NCBI RefSeq assembly: GCF_015477835.1
Contig: NZ_JADLQN010000003.1
Coordinates: 62,001-126,000, forward strand
Length of the DNA: 64,000 bases
DNA from: Nocardia higoensis
Lineage (GTDB): Bacteria > Actinomycetota > Actinomycetes > Mycobacteriales > Mycobacteriaceae
Direction of reading: 5' to 3'
The notes beneath the pieces were generated by a model. It saw only the letters and a list, made by a program, of their open reading frames with translations. It did not search any database and was not told where the DNA came from. Position 1 is the first letter of the stretch. The number at the start of each line of letters is the position of its first letter. Positions 8,009 through 16,977 of the stretch are shown here, one piece after another. A program made the position numbers and the translations under genes.

Positions 8009-9237
8009 CAGAGCCCCAATGCTGCCTTGGCGAGAATGTTTCGCTGAATTTCGTTGCTGCCCGCGTAGATCGAGCCCGCACGGTCGTTGAAGTAGCGCAG
8101 CGGCGCGACGGCCTGCCACGGCGCGCCGCTGTGATAGCCGTCGGCGGGCGGGGTGTAGTTGGCGATCGGGCCGCCCGGCGCGGTGGCGTGCGGCTGGTAG
8201 GCCCAGCCCTGCGGACCCGCCGCCTCCAGCGCGAGTTCGGTGAGCTGCTGGCTCAGTTCGGTGGACAGGATCTTCAGCATCGACGACGACGGGCCGGGGT
8301 TCTTGCCCTGCGCCATCAGCGACAGCGTCCGGTGCTCGAGCACCTCCAGCACCTCGGTGCGGATGCGGGCGTCGGCCAGGCGCGCGGCGAAGGCCGGGTA
8401 GTCGATGAGCCTGCCGCCGTCGGAAGCGGTCACCGCGGCCGCGGCCTCGGTGAGTTCCTGCGCCATGACCTGCAGCATCGGGGACATCGCACCGCCACGC
8501 TCGTGCACGAGCAGGTACTTCGCGACCGTCCAGCCCTCGTCGATCGTGCCGAGCACATTCGCCTTGGGTACGCGCACATTGTCGAAGAAGACCTGGTTCT
8601 GCACCTCCTCGCCGGAGGACATCACCAGCGGGCGGATCTCGATGCCCGGGGTGGTCATGTCGATGAGCAGGAAGGTGATGCCCTCCTGCTTCTTACCGGT
8701 GCGGGAGGTCCGGACCAGACAGAAGATCCAGTTCGCCTCGGTGGCGTGGGTGGTCCAGATCTTGGAACCGGTGCAGATGAGGTCTTCACCGTCCTCGACA
8801 GCCGCCATCGACAGCGACGCCAGGTCGGAACCGGCCTCGGGCTCGGAGTAGCCCTGGCAGAAGAACACCTCGCCGGTCAGGATTCGCGGCAGGAAGTAGT
8901 CCTTCTGCTCCGGGGTGCCGTAGGCGACGATCGCCGGGGCGACCATCCTGATGCCCATCGGCGAGAGCACCGGCGCGCCCGCCAGCGTGCATTCCCGGCT
9001 GAAGATGTAGTGCTGGGTCAGGCTCCACTTGCAGCCGCCGTGCTCCACCGGCCAGTGCGGCGCGGCCCAACCGCGCTCGTGCAGGATCGCCTGCCAGGCC
9101 ATGCTGGCCTCGTGGTCGGGGTAGACGCTCGTCATGAGGCGTCCGGCCCGGCGGATCTCGGGCGTTAGTTTCTCGTCGAGAAAGGCTCGCACCTCGTCCC
9201 GAAAGGCCAGGTCGGCCTCTGACCAGTTGAAATCCAT
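8008..9237 (-). CDS. Acyl-CoA dehydrogenase, large-subunit type
   Basis: A 409-residue acyl-CoA dehydrogenase, first gene of the pair. It has the flavin/substrate motif QGYSEPEAGSDLASL around residues 137-152 and the C-terminal YAGSNEIQRNILAKAALGL typical of FadE proteins. It should oxidise an acyl-CoA to the 2-enoyl-CoA and pass electrons to electron-transfer flavoprotein, and so indirectly to the EtfD encoded at 2161. TGATG coupling to the next gene implies a heteromeric enzyme. A 19-bp palindrome 22 bp upstream of the start may be its operator. Confidence 0.9.
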   Translation of the reverse strand: MDFNWSEADLAFRDEVRAFLDEKLTPEIRRAGRLMTSVYPDHEASMAWQAILHERGWAAPHWPVEHGGCKWSLTQHYIFSRECTLAGAPVLSPMGIRMVAPAIVAYGTPEQKDYFLPRILTGEVFFCQGYSEPEAGSDLASLSMAAVEDGEDLICTGSKIWTTHATEANWIFCLVRTSRTGKKQEGITFLLIDMTTPGIEIRPLVMSSGEEVQNQVFFDNVRVPKANVLGTIDEGWTVAKYLLVHERGGAMSPMLQVMAQELTEAAAAVTASDGGRLIDYPAFAARLADARIRTEVLEVLEHRTLSLMAQGKNPGPSSSMLKILSTELSQQLTELALEAAGPQGWAYQPHATAPGGPIANYTPPADGYHSGAPWQAVAPLRYFNDRAGSIYAGSNEIQRNILAKAALGL

Positions 9238-9258
9238 CTGTCCTCCCGGCTCACAGGC

Positions 9259-9277
9259 TGTTGGCCACAGGCCAACA
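9259..9277 (-). promoter_or_regulatory. Palindrome upstream of the acyl-CoA dehydrogenase operon
   Basis: TGTTGGCC-ACA-GGCCAACA, a perfect 8+8 inverted repeat 22 bp before the start codon at 9237. It fits a TetR-type operator. It differs from the GTTACC-type sites elsewhere in the window. Confidence 0.5.
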
Positions 9278-9353
9278 CGACCCTCAATCTAAGGCCGGTG
9301 CCAGCGGAAATCAAACTGATGCCACATGCCCGCAGTTAGACCCCTTGCCGCCG

Positions 9354-9926
9354 TCAGCAGTCCTCGAAGAATGCCTCGATATAGGCGGCGGATTGGTAGA
9401 GGTAGTCGTAGGCCCAACGCATGACCGACAACTCCGGGCGCGGGTCGGCGAAGAGCAGTTCGCCGTCCCAGCATTTGCCGATGACGTAGCGGGCGCGGGA
9501 GATGTGCGGGGTGAAGGTGACGACGATGACGCGGGTCCGCCCCTCGGCACGGGCGCGGGCGGCCAGCGCGCGGCCCTCGCCGCGCGTGGTGCGCGGGTCG
9601 GGATCGAAGCAGACGACCTCGAAGCTGTAGCCGCCGTGACAGATCCGGTTCATGCGGGCGCTGTACTCATAGGGATCGGAGAACAGCACGCGCGGCGCGT
9701 AGCCTGCACGGGCCAGCCGAAGGGCGAGTTGCTCACGGCCGTCGTGAGCGCCGCCGAGCACCAGGATCGCGTCCGCCGGGGCGGGTGGATCGGTACGCGG
9801 GCGCACATAGACCGGCCACAGCGCCGCCACCGTCAGGCCGAGCACGACAAGCGCGGCGAGAGCGCAGAGCAGGGGCCGAGACGGTCGTCGCGGGTGCCGG
9901 GCACCGGCCGGCCGAACACCACTCAT
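9354..9926 (-). CDS. YdcF-like (DUF218) membrane-anchored protein
   Basis: About 190 residues. One N-terminal membrane segment (LLCALAALVVLGLTVAALW) precedes a DUF218/YdcF domain with ILVLGGAHDGRE at its start, a mid-domain TTRGEGRALA (family TxxNA/E-like helix) and VIVVTFTPHISRA. The family binds nucleotides such as S-adenosylmethionine or acts in envelope processes; the function is not known. The start at 9926 has GGGG just upstream; an upstream in-frame start at 9971 would add 15 residues. It is transcribed away from the neighbouring sugar dehydrogenase. Confidence 0.75.
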   Translation of the reverse strand: MSGVRPAGARHPRRPSRPLLCALAALVVLGLTVAALWPVYVRPRTDPPAPADAILVLGGAHDGREQLALRLARAGYAPRVLFSDPYEYSARMNRICHGGYSFEVVCFDPDPRTTRGEGRALAARARAEGRTRVIVVTFTPHISRARYVIGKCWDGELLFADPRPELSVMRWAYDYLYQSAAYIEAFFEDC

Positions 9927-10068
9927 CCCCGACGATGCTAGGCCGCGTGTCCACCCTCCTGGCACGCGCAACGGCCCGACCAGCGTGTTTCCGCCTGTAC
10001 ATCCGCTGTTGCCGTGACCCTTGCCTCACTGACGCGGCGTGGACATCGTGGCGGCATACCAATCGATC

Positions 10069-11391
10069 ATGCGATGCACAGTCTTCGGAACCGGGTATCT
10101 CGGGGCGACCCACGCGGCGTGCATGGCCGAACTGGGACACGACGTGGTCGGGGTGGACATCGATCCCGGCAAGGTGGCCAAGCTCTCCGACGGGGTGGTC
10201 CCCTTCTACGAACCCGGGCTCGAGGCGGTGTTGCGACGCAATCTCGACGCGGGCAGGCTGCGTTTCACCACCTCCTACGACGAGGCCGCCGCGCACGCCC
10301 GCGTGCACTTCCTCGGCGTGGGCACCCCGCAGAAGAAGGGCGAGTACGCCGCCGACCTCACCCACGTGCACTCGGTGGTCGACGCGCTGGTCCCCCGCCT
10401 GCTCGAGCCGTCGGTGATCATCGGCAAATCGACCGTCCCGGTGGGTACGGCCGCCGCGCTCGGGCGCCGCGCCAGGGCACTGACCGACCTCGATGTCGAG
10501 GTGGCCTGGAACCCGGAATTCCTACGCGAGGGCTACGCCGTGCAGGACACCCTGCGCCCGGACCGTCTGGTGCTCGGCGTCGATCGCGACCGCCCCGCCT
10601 CGGCCTGGGTCGAAGACGTGGTGCGCGAGGTCTACGCCGATCTGCTCGACAACGACGTCCCTTTCCTCAGCACGGATCTCGCGACCGCCGAACTGGTGAA
10701 AGCCTCGGCGAACGCCTTTCTCGCCACCAAGATCTCGTTCATCAACGCCGTCTCCGAAGTGTGTGACGCGACCGGCGCGGATGTGACCGTGCTGGCCGAC
10801 GCGCTCGGCTACGACGCCCGCATCGGGCGCCGCTTCCTCAACGCCGGACTGGGTTTCGGCGGCGGGTGCCTGCCCAAGGACATCCGCGCGTTCATGGCGC
10901 GCGCCGGGGAACTCGGCGCCGGGCACGCGGTGGCCTTCCTGCGCGAGGTGGACAACATCAACATGCGGCGCCGGACCAAGGTCGTGGACATGGCGACCAC
11001 GGCCGTGGGCGGTTCGCTGCTCGGCGCGAACGTCGCGGTGCTCGGCGCGGCCTTCAAGCCCGAGTCCGACGACGTGCGCGACTCCCCGGCGCTGAACGTC
11101 GCGGGCATGATCCAACTGCACGGCGCGGTGGTCACCGTGTACGACCCGAAGGCGCTGGAGAACTCACGGCGGGTCTTCCCCACGCTGAACTACGCCACCT
11201 CGATCGCCGAGGCCTGCGACCGCGCCGACGTGGTGCTCGTGCTCACCGAATGGAGCGAGTTCACCGCGTTGCGGCCGGTGGATCTGGACGATGTGGTGCG
11301 CACCCGCTCGATCATCGACGGCCGCAATTGCCTGGATCGGGCGTCCTGGCGAGCCGCGGGATGGGTGTACGCCGGACTCGGCACCCCGTAG
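10069..11391 (+). CDS. udgA: UDP-glucose 6-dehydrogenase family protein
   Basis: A 440-residue nucleotide-sugar dehydrogenase, matching M. tuberculosis UdgA (Rv0322) in length. The N-terminal Rossmann motif is FGTGYLGATHAACMAELGH, followed by the VGTPQKK loop. The catalytic Cys267 lies in GFGGGCLPKD, and the C-terminal substrate domain has FKPESDDVRDSPAL. It converts UDP-glucose to UDP-glucuronate with 2 NAD+, supplying glycolipid or polysaccharide synthesis. Start ATG 10069 matches the family's N-terminus (MRCTVFGTGYLG); an upstream in-frame GTG at 10039 would add ten residues. In M. tuberculosis udgA lies next to dcd, which is 7 kb away here. Confidence 0.9.
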   Translation: MRCTVFGTGYLGATHAACMAELGHDVVGVDIDPGKVAKLSDGVVPFYEPGLEAVLRRNLDAGRLRFTTSYDEAAAHARVHFLGVGTPQKKGEYAADLTHVHSVVDALVPRLLEPSVIIGKSTVPVGTAAALGRRARALTDLDVEVAWNPEFLREGYAVQDTLRPDRLVLGVDRDRPASAWVEDVVREVYADLLDNDVPFLSTDLATAELVKASANAFLATKISFINAVSEVCDATGADVTVLADALGYDARIGRRFLNAGLGFGGGCLPKDIRAFMARAGELGAGHAVAFLREVDNINMRRRTKVVDMATTAVGGSLLGANVAVLGAAFKPESDDVRDSPALNVAGMIQLHGAVVTVYDPKALENSRRVFPTLNYATSIAEACDRADVVLVLTEWSEFTALRPVDLDDVVRTRSIIDGRNCLDRASWRAAGWVYAGLGTP

Positions 11392-11558
11392 AGTGGCCTG
11401 GCGAGGCCTCGCCGGGCGCTCTGAGAGCGCTGGCACAGCCTCCGGTGCGAGCGAGCGCCGCCGGTAGGGTCGCCGGAAGCGGGTCGCACTGATCGTGTCG
11501 ATCATGCGCAGAGGCGCGCGTTCGAAGGCGAGCGCACGCGGGACGAGATAGGCAGCAG

Positions 11559-12995
11559 ATGAGTTCGGTACTGGGAGTGTCGGTGGGGGCGAGCACCGTC
11601 CGTCTGGTGCGCCCACACGCCGGAAACTCCGCCACGAACCTCGATCCGGACGCCTTCGACGTTCAATCTATACCGGTACCGCCCCCGCAGCGCGCCGAAG
11701 AGCTGGCCGCCGAAGCGGTGGGCGTCGCACTGGCCACCACGCCGGACATCGGCGCGACCGCCATCGCCTACCGCAACGAGCAGCAGGCGCACGCGCTGCG
11801 CGCCGCGATGGCCCGGCAGCAGCTGACCGACTACGAACTGATCCCCGAGACCGTCGCCGCGATGGAGTACGCGCACGCCACCGGGGACATCCGCGGCATC
11901 TCCTCGCTGGTGGTCTACGACCTGGGCAGTTCCGGGCTCACGGTCAGCGTCGTCGACGCGCAGACCAGGGAGGTGCGCCACACCGAGCGCACCAGCGACA
12001 TCAGCGGCGACTACCTGGATTCGCTGATCCGCGAACAGCAGATCGCCTCCGGCCGGATCGCGCACCCGCAGGACGAGGCCGGCTTGGCCGCGCTCGACGT
12101 GCTGTGCCGGGAGGCCAAGGAACAGCTGTCGTCCAACACCGCGGTCGCCCTGCCCAGCAGGCAGGGGCTGGTGCTGCTCACACAGGAGAACCTCGAATCG
12201 CTGATCATGCTGGCGATCGAATCCTCGGCGCGCATGGCCCGCGATGTGATCGTGCGCTCGGACCGCCCGGCGCACGGCGTGCTCGCCATCGGCGGCAGCG
12301 CGCGGATCCCGCTGCTGGGCAAGGTGCTCGAACGCTGGATGGGCGTGCAGGTGATCGTGCCGGAGAACCCGGAGACCGTGATCGCGCGCGGCGCGGCACT
12401 GTTGGCGCGCCCGGTGCAGAGCCGTCCCGCCGCCGCCCGGCCGGCGCCCACGCCCGCCCGGCCGGTGTCGGTGCCCGCCGACGCCAACGCGCATCAGCAG
12501 AACGGGCGGGTCGGCGGTTTCGACGACGAGATGTCTCCCGCGTGGTTGTCGTCCGCGCCCAGGAAACGAGCCTCCAAGCGCGACAAGCTCGACGCGAGCA
12601 TGCCCGACTGGCTGGCCGCCGCGACGCGCAACGACCGCAGGCCCGAGGTGAACGGCGCGGTGCTCACGGTGAGCGCACTGGTCGTGGTCGCGGCCATCGG
12701 CCTCGGCCTCGGCTACGGTCCGCAGGTGCTCGAACGCGACCGCAGCGACGACGATCTCACCTCGGTCCCGACCACCACCCCACCGCGCACGACCACCCTG
12801 GAACCCCAGATCGCGGTCGCCCCCGAGACCACCGAGGTCGAGGAGTCCGTCGTGGTGGGCCCGCCGCGCGCTACCACCACCGTGCCACCGACGACGCCCG
12901 GACCCAACACCTTCGTCGTGCCCGGTCTCCCCCCGATCGTGATTCCGACGATCCCGCCCGAGGCCTTCCCCTTCCCCGCGCCACCGCCGCGCTGA
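11559..12995 (+). CDS. Membrane-anchored Hsp70-like ATPase-domain protein
   Basis: A 478-residue protein with an Hsp70/actin-like nucleotide-binding domain in residues 1-290: LGVSVGASTVRLV (phosphate 1), VVYDLGSSGLTVSVV (phosphate 2) and HGVLAIGGSARIPLLGKVLE (adenosine motif). The normal peptide-binding domain is absent. Instead a Pro/Ala linker leads to one membrane helix (about residues 367-385, VLTVSALVVVAAIGLGLGYG) and a Thr/Pro-rich tail that should be extracytoplasmic. The layout is a cytosolic ATPase-fold sensor or scaffold tethered to the membrane, comparable to other actinobacterial DnaK-like membrane proteins. The role is unknown. Confidence 0.8.
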   Translation: MSSVLGVSVGASTVRLVRPHAGNSATNLDPDAFDVQSIPVPPPQRAEELAAEAVGVALATTPDIGATAIAYRNEQQAHALRAAMARQQLTDYELIPETVAAMEYAHATGDIRGISSLVVYDLGSSGLTVSVVDAQTREVRHTERTSDISGDYLDSLIREQQIASGRIAHPQDEAGLAALDVLCREAKEQLSSNTAVALPSRQGLVLLTQENLESLIMLAIESSARMARDVIVRSDRPAHGVLAIGGSARIPLLGKVLERWMGVQVIVPENPETVIARGAALLARPVQSRPAAARPAPTPARPVSVPADANAHQQNGRVGGFDDEMSPAWLSSAPRKRASKRDKLDASMPDWLAAATRNDRRPEVNGAVLTVSALVVVAAIGLGLGYGPQVLERDRSDDDLTSVPTTTPPRTTTLEPQIAVAPETTEVEESVVVGPPRATTTVPPTTPGPNTFVVPGLPPIVIPTIPPEAFPFPAPPPR

Positions 12996-13048
12996 GTCCT
13001 GGACTTCCGGATCCGCCTACCGGTTCTTTCCTCGGGGGACCGTCACAC

Positions 13049-13064
13049 ATCACCCCGGGGTGAT
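13049..13064. terminator. Palindrome between convergent genes
   Basis: ATCACCCCGGGGTGAT, a perfect 16-bp palindrome between the stop codons at 12995 (+) and 13170 (-). A bidirectional terminator is likely, but the stem is short. Confidence 0.5.
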
Positions 13065-13169
13065 CTTCGGTCGACCGCGGTCGGCGGCAGCACGGTGTCC
13101 GATGTCCGACCGCACGCTCCGAACGAGCCGCACCGGCGTGGCGCGGCCCTGCGCAGGCCGCGGGAGCCC

Positions 13170-15209
13170 TCAGCGCCGCGGGTACTCCTCGCCCGCATCC
13201 CGGCCGCGGACATCGTCGGCATCCCAGCGCTGGTCGTATGCGCCCCGCGGGTACCGCCCCTGCTCGTGCGAACCACGCTCGCCCGGCCACCCCTCGGCCG
13301 CGTTGTCGCCGGCCTGCCACGCGTCGGGCGATGCGCTGTCCGCCTGCCGACCACCCGCCGACCGGCTGTCCTGCTGCCAAGCATCCGCCGACCGGCTGTC
13401 CTGCTGCCAAGCATCCGCCGACCGGCTGTCCTGCTGCCAAGCATCCGCCGACCGGCTGTCTTCCTGCCAGGCATCCGCCGACCGCTGGTCCGCCCGCCGA
13501 CCATCCGCGGCCGTGGTGTTCCCGGACGGCGCTTGCACCGGCCCTCCGTCCGTCGGCCACCTCGCAGCCGTCGCGCTCTCGTGTGGCCGACGCGCCGCGA
13601 ACCACTGGTCCGCCGGACCACTCTGAGCGGGCCACCCGCCGGTCGCCCCGGCCCCGGCCGGGTGGCCGCCGACGGTTCTGTTCTCCGCTGATCGGCCGCC
13701 GGGCGTGCCCGCGCCCGCGATCGGCCAACCACCGGTGTCGGGGCCGGTCGTGGCCGACCCGCCGGCGACGTCGTGAGCCGATCCGCGATCACCCGTCGCA
13801 CCGACTGCCTGCCGCTCACCTGTCTCGCTGCCCGGCAACCTGCGTCGTGGCGCTCCGGTCCTTCGCGGTCGGACCCCGACCTCCGCCCGCTCGGCAGGTC
13901 GCCGCCGCGCCGGTCGCCCGTCCGCAGCCCGTCCGTGCCGTGGACCCGACGCCGCGACCGCCGCCTCGGTCACGACCCCCGACCCGCCGAACGGACGCGC
14001 CAGCAGCACCGCGATACCGGTGGTCAACGGCACCGACAGCGCGAGCGCGATACCGCCGACCGAGGAGCGCGCGATCTCGATCGCCACCGCATCGCCCACG
14101 AGCACGTCGCGGATCGAGCGCCCCGCCACGCTGAACAGCAACAGCAACGGCAGCGCGCCACCGGCATAGGCGAGCACAAGGGTGTAGACCGTGCTGGCGA
14201 TGTGGTCGCGGCCCACGCGCATGGCGGCGGCGAAAATCTCGCGGCGGGAAGCCTCTTTGTCCAGCTCGGCGAGCTCGAAGGCGGCCGAGGCCTGGGTGAT
14301 GGTGACGTCGTTGAGCACGCCGAGCGAGCCGATGATGAACCCCGCCAACAGCAGTCCGGTGATGGAGACGTGCTGGATGTAGGTGGCGACGTTGGTGTTC
14401 TGTTCCTCCGACAACCCGGTCAGCCGCGTCATCTCGATCGCCACCCAGGACAGCACCGCCGCGAGCACCATGGAGGTGAGCGTGCCCAGCAGCGCCGAGG
14501 AAGTGCGCAGGTTCACCCCGTGCGCGAGGTACAGCACCGCGTAGAGGATCAGCGAACCCGACACCAGGGCGACCGGAATGGCCGGCTTGCCGTCGAGCAG
14601 CGCGGGCAGCAGGAACATCACCACCACCGCGAACGCGAACCCGAGGCCGAGCAATGCCCGCAGACCTCGCCAGCGGGCCACCACGATGACCACGACGACG
14701 AAGACCAGTGCGATCAACGCCAGGGGGAACCCGCGCGAGTAGTCGTCGAAGGAGTACATCGGCGTGCCGTAGGGATCGGTCTGGCGCACGATACGGATCT
14801 CGTCGCCGGCCACCAGCGAGGGCTGGCCGGGGCCGGGTGAGAGCTCGAGCAACGTCCGGTTGCCCGCGTGCGGCCCGGATTCGATGTCGATGAGCACCCG
14901 TTCGCACTCGTAGTTGGCGTTGCGCGGCGCCTCGGGCTTGTCGGCGAACACCTTGCCGATGGAGGGACTGCCGCACGCGCCGACATCGGCGGCCACCACC
15001 GTGCCCGCCTCGGTCTCCACCGCCCCACCGCCCGCGGTCTGCATGGGCAGCGGGATCTCGATGTTCTGGCGGTCGGGCCACAACATGACGGTGGCCAGCA
15101 GAGTGATCGCGCCGATCACGGTGAGCAGACCGATCACGACCCGGGCCGCGGTCGCGCCGATCGCGATGGGTCCGGAATGGTCGTGGTGGTGATGGTGGTG
15201 GTCGCTCAC
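13170..15209 (-). CDS. YibE/F family membrane protein with His-rich N-terminus and repeat tail
   Basis: A 679-residue protein. The start GTG 15209 has AGGAG four bases upstream and gives an N-terminus with six consecutive histidines (residues 4-9), a possible metal-binding run. Residues about 20-430 are a YibE/F-like domain: one N-terminal helix, an extracytoplasmic region with paired cysteines, then about seven further helices including the family's SLGVLNDVTITQASA segment. The last ~240 residues are Arg/Gly/Ala-rich and disordered and include the decapeptide ADAWQQDSRS repeated about four times. The family's transport substrate is unproven. The tail is lineage-specific and encoded by a 30-bp tandem repeat. 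Confidence 0.85.
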   Translation of the reverse strand: MSDHHHHHHDHSGPIAIGATAARVVIGLLTVIGAITLLATVMLWPDRQNIEIPLPMQTAGGGAVETEAGTVVAADVGACGSPSIGKVFADKPEAPRNANYECERVLIDIESGPHAGNRTLLELSPGPGQPSLVAGDEIRIVRQTDPYGTPMYSFDDYSRGFPLALIALVFVVVVIVVARWRGLRALLGLGFAFAVVVMFLLPALLDGKPAIPVALVSGSLILYAVLYLAHGVNLRTSSALLGTLTSMVLAAVLSWVAIEMTRLTGLSEEQNTNVATYIQHVSITGLLLAGFIIGSLGVLNDVTITQASAAFELAELDKEASRREIFAAAMRVGRDHIASTVYTLVLAYAGGALPLLLLFSVAGRSIRDVLVGDAVAIEIARSSVGGIALALSVPLTTGIAVLLARPFGGSGVVTEAAVAASGPRHGRAADGRPARRRPAERAEVGVRPRRTGAPRRRLPGSETGERQAVGATGDRGSAHDVAGGSATTGPDTGGWPIAGAGTPGGRSAENRTVGGHPAGAGATGGWPAQSGPADQWFAARRPHESATAARWPTDGGPVQAPSGNTTAADGRRADQRSADAWQEDSRSADAWQQDSRSADAWQQDSRSADAWQQDSRSAGGRQADSASPDAWQAGDNAAEGWPGERGSHEQGRYPRGAYDQRWDADDVRGRDAGEEYPRR
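13351..13500 (-). repeat. 30-bp tandem repeat inside the YibE/F gene
   Basis: The block ACCGGCTGTC recurs at 13361, 13391, 13421 and 13451, giving a strict 30-bp period, with a diverged fifth unit after 13480. Two central units are identical. It encodes ADAWQQDSRS and stays in frame. There are no variable spacers, so it is not a CRISPR array. Confidence 0.9.
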
Positions 15210-15450
15210 CGGGCTCCTGCCTGTCGTCGTGTCCCGGGCGCCGTGACCGGACACGGAAACGGCGGCGACCGGGAAGCTACGCGGTGCCGAGCTTAAAGGA
15301 TGAGCTCTCCCCGCTCGGCTGCCGGAGTTGCGCTGATGTGGCGAAACGGCACGCGCCGAGGTTGTTGCCGCCGAGTCGAGCGGCCGAGGGGAGGGGTTCG
15401 GGAAGGGGGCGGCGGAGAGCAGGGGGATGTCTCCGCCGCCCGCAGGGTCG

Positions 15451-15513
15451 GCGGCCCAGGGGGGTAGGCGGCCGGAACCCGAGGTACAGGTTGCCCAGGG
15501 GGGGTAGGCAACC
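15451..15513. other. Two related hairpin-like units in the 463-bp gap upstream of the YibE/F gene
   Basis: The gap 15210-15672 contains no convincing gene. Within it, two units share CCCAGGGGGG-TAGGC (15455-15469 and 15495-15509). The second is a clean 7-bp hairpin (GGTTGCC 15489-15495 with GGCAACC 15507-15513). The purpose is unknown; a small RNA or leader structure is possible. Confidence 0.35.
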
Positions 15514-15628
15514 CGACCGGGCACTTGAAGTGCCGAGAGCTACTGTACACAAAACCCATCGTTTTGCGCTAGCCGATCTTCAAAACTCGCCGATATCCGA
15601 ACATTGGGTATGTTTTGAGGCCGGAAGC

Positions 15629-15653
15629 GGGGCGATTTTGCGTCGATCGCCCC
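15629..15653 (-). terminator. Hairpin terminator after the aminotransferase
   Basis: 8-bp stem (GGGGCGAT 15629-15636 with ATCGCCCC 15646-15653) and a 9-nt loop, 20 bp past the stop codon at 15673. Confidence 0.6.
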
Positions 15654-15672
15654 TGCTCGCCGAATATGCCGG

Positions 15673-16926
15673 TTATTGCCGGTAACTCGCCAAGAAGTTG
15701 CCGAACCGCTCGATCGCCACCGCGAGGTCGCGCGCCCACGGCAGAGTCACGATGCGCAGATGATCGTGGTCGGGCCAGTTGAAGCCGGTGCCCTGGACCA
15801 TCAGGATCTTCTCCTGGAGAAGCAGATCCAGGATCAGCTTCGAGTCGTCCTGGATCTCGTAGACGTTCGGATCCAGCCGCGGGAACGCGTACAGCGCGCC
15901 CTTCGGCTTCACGCACGACACTCCGGGGATCATGTTCAACCGCTCCCAGGCGACATCACGCTGTTCCAGCAGCCGCCCGCCCGGCAGGATCAGATCCTCG
16001 ATGCTCTGGTATCCGCCGAGCGCGACCTGGATCGCGTGCTGCGCGGGCACATTCGGGCACAACCGGGACGACGCCAGCAGATCGATGCCCTCCAGGAACC
16101 CACGCGCGTGATCTTTGGGACCGGTGATGACCATCCAGCCCGAACGGTAGCCCGCCACCCGATAAGCCTTCGACAGACCGTTGTAGGTCAGGCACAGCAG
16201 ATCCGGCGCGAGGGTCGCCAGGGAGGTGTGCTTGGCGTCGTCGTAGAGGATCTTGTCGTAGATCTCGTCGGCCAGCAGCAGCAGCCGGTACTTGCGCGCC
16301 AGGTCGACGATCTGCTGCAGAACCTCCGCCGAGTACACCGCGCCCGTCGGGTTGTTCGGGTTGATGACCAGCAGCGCCTTGGTCTTGTCGGTGATCTTGG
16401 CTTCGATGTCGGCGATGTCGGGCTGCCAGCCGTTGGACTCGTCGCACAGGTAGTGCACAGGCGTACCGCCGGCCAGGCTGGTCATCGCCGTCCACAGCGG
16501 GTAATCCGGGGCCGGGATCAGCACCTCGTCGCCGTTGTCCAGCAGCGCCTGCATGGTCAGGGTGATCAGCTCCGAGACCCCGTTGCCCAGGTAGACGTCG
16601 TCGACGTCGACCTGAGGGAAGCCGGGTACCAGCTCGTAGCGGGTGACGATCGCCCGGCGCGCGGACAGTATGCCCTTGGACTCGGAGTAGCCCTGCGCGT
16701 GCGGCAGCGCGGCGATGATGTCGCGCATGATCACATCGGGGGCGTCGAACCCGAACGGCGCGGGATTGCCGATGTTGAGCTTGAGGATGCGATGCCCCTC
16801 CGCCTCCAGCCGTGCCGCGTGTGCGTGTACCGGTCCACGGATTTCGTAGACGACGTTCTGCAGCTTGGTGGACTGCTCGAGCACACGCGGCGGATGATGC
16901 GGTAGATGAGGACTCACCTCTCCCAT
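15673..16926 (-). CDS. aspC: Pyridoxal-phosphate aminotransferase (Rv0337c AspC homologue)
   Basis: A 417-residue fold-type I class I/II aminotransferase. Signatures are LKLNIGNPAPFGFDAPD, VINPNNPTGAVYS, LLLADEIYDKILYD and the PLP lysine K253 in NGLSKAYRVAGYRSGW. It matches M. tuberculosis Rv0337c, which neighbours etfD there; the E. coli relative AlaA is a glutamate-pyruvate aminotransferase, so alanine synthesis is a plausible role. Start 16926 (MGEVSPHLPHHPPRVLEQS) has GGGGGTGG upstream. A start at 16971 is in frame but has no better ribosome site. Confidence 0.9.
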   Translation of the reverse strand: MGEVSPHLPHHPPRVLEQSTKLQNVVYEIRGPVHAHAARLEAEGHRILKLNIGNPAPFGFDAPDVIMRDIIAALPHAQGYSESKGILSARRAIVTRYELVPGFPQVDVDDVYLGNGVSELITLTMQALLDNGDEVLIPAPDYPLWTAMTSLAGGTPVHYLCDESNGWQPDIADIEAKITDKTKALLVINPNNPTGAVYSAEVLQQIVDLARKYRLLLLADEIYDKILYDDAKHTSLATLAPDLLCLTYNGLSKAYRVAGYRSGWMVITGPKDHARGFLEGIDLLASSRLCPNVPAQHAIQVALGGYQSIEDLILPGGRLLEQRDVAWERLNMIPGVSCVKPKGALYAFPRLDPNVYEIQDDSKLILDLLLQEKILMVQGTGFNWPDHDHLRIVTLPWARDLAVAIERFGNFLASYRQ

Positions 16927-16977
16927 GGTGCCACCCCCAGCAAACCGATTATCTGGCGCATCTGCCGCCACTACGCA

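Noticed and set aside
11416..11430. GCGCTCT/AGAGCGC palindrome after udgA as terminator
   Set aside because: The loop is too small and there is no T-tract; kept only as a note.
13351..13500. CRISPR-like array
   Set aside because: Repeats are directly contiguous with a 30-bp period, in frame, without spacers, and no cas genes are near.
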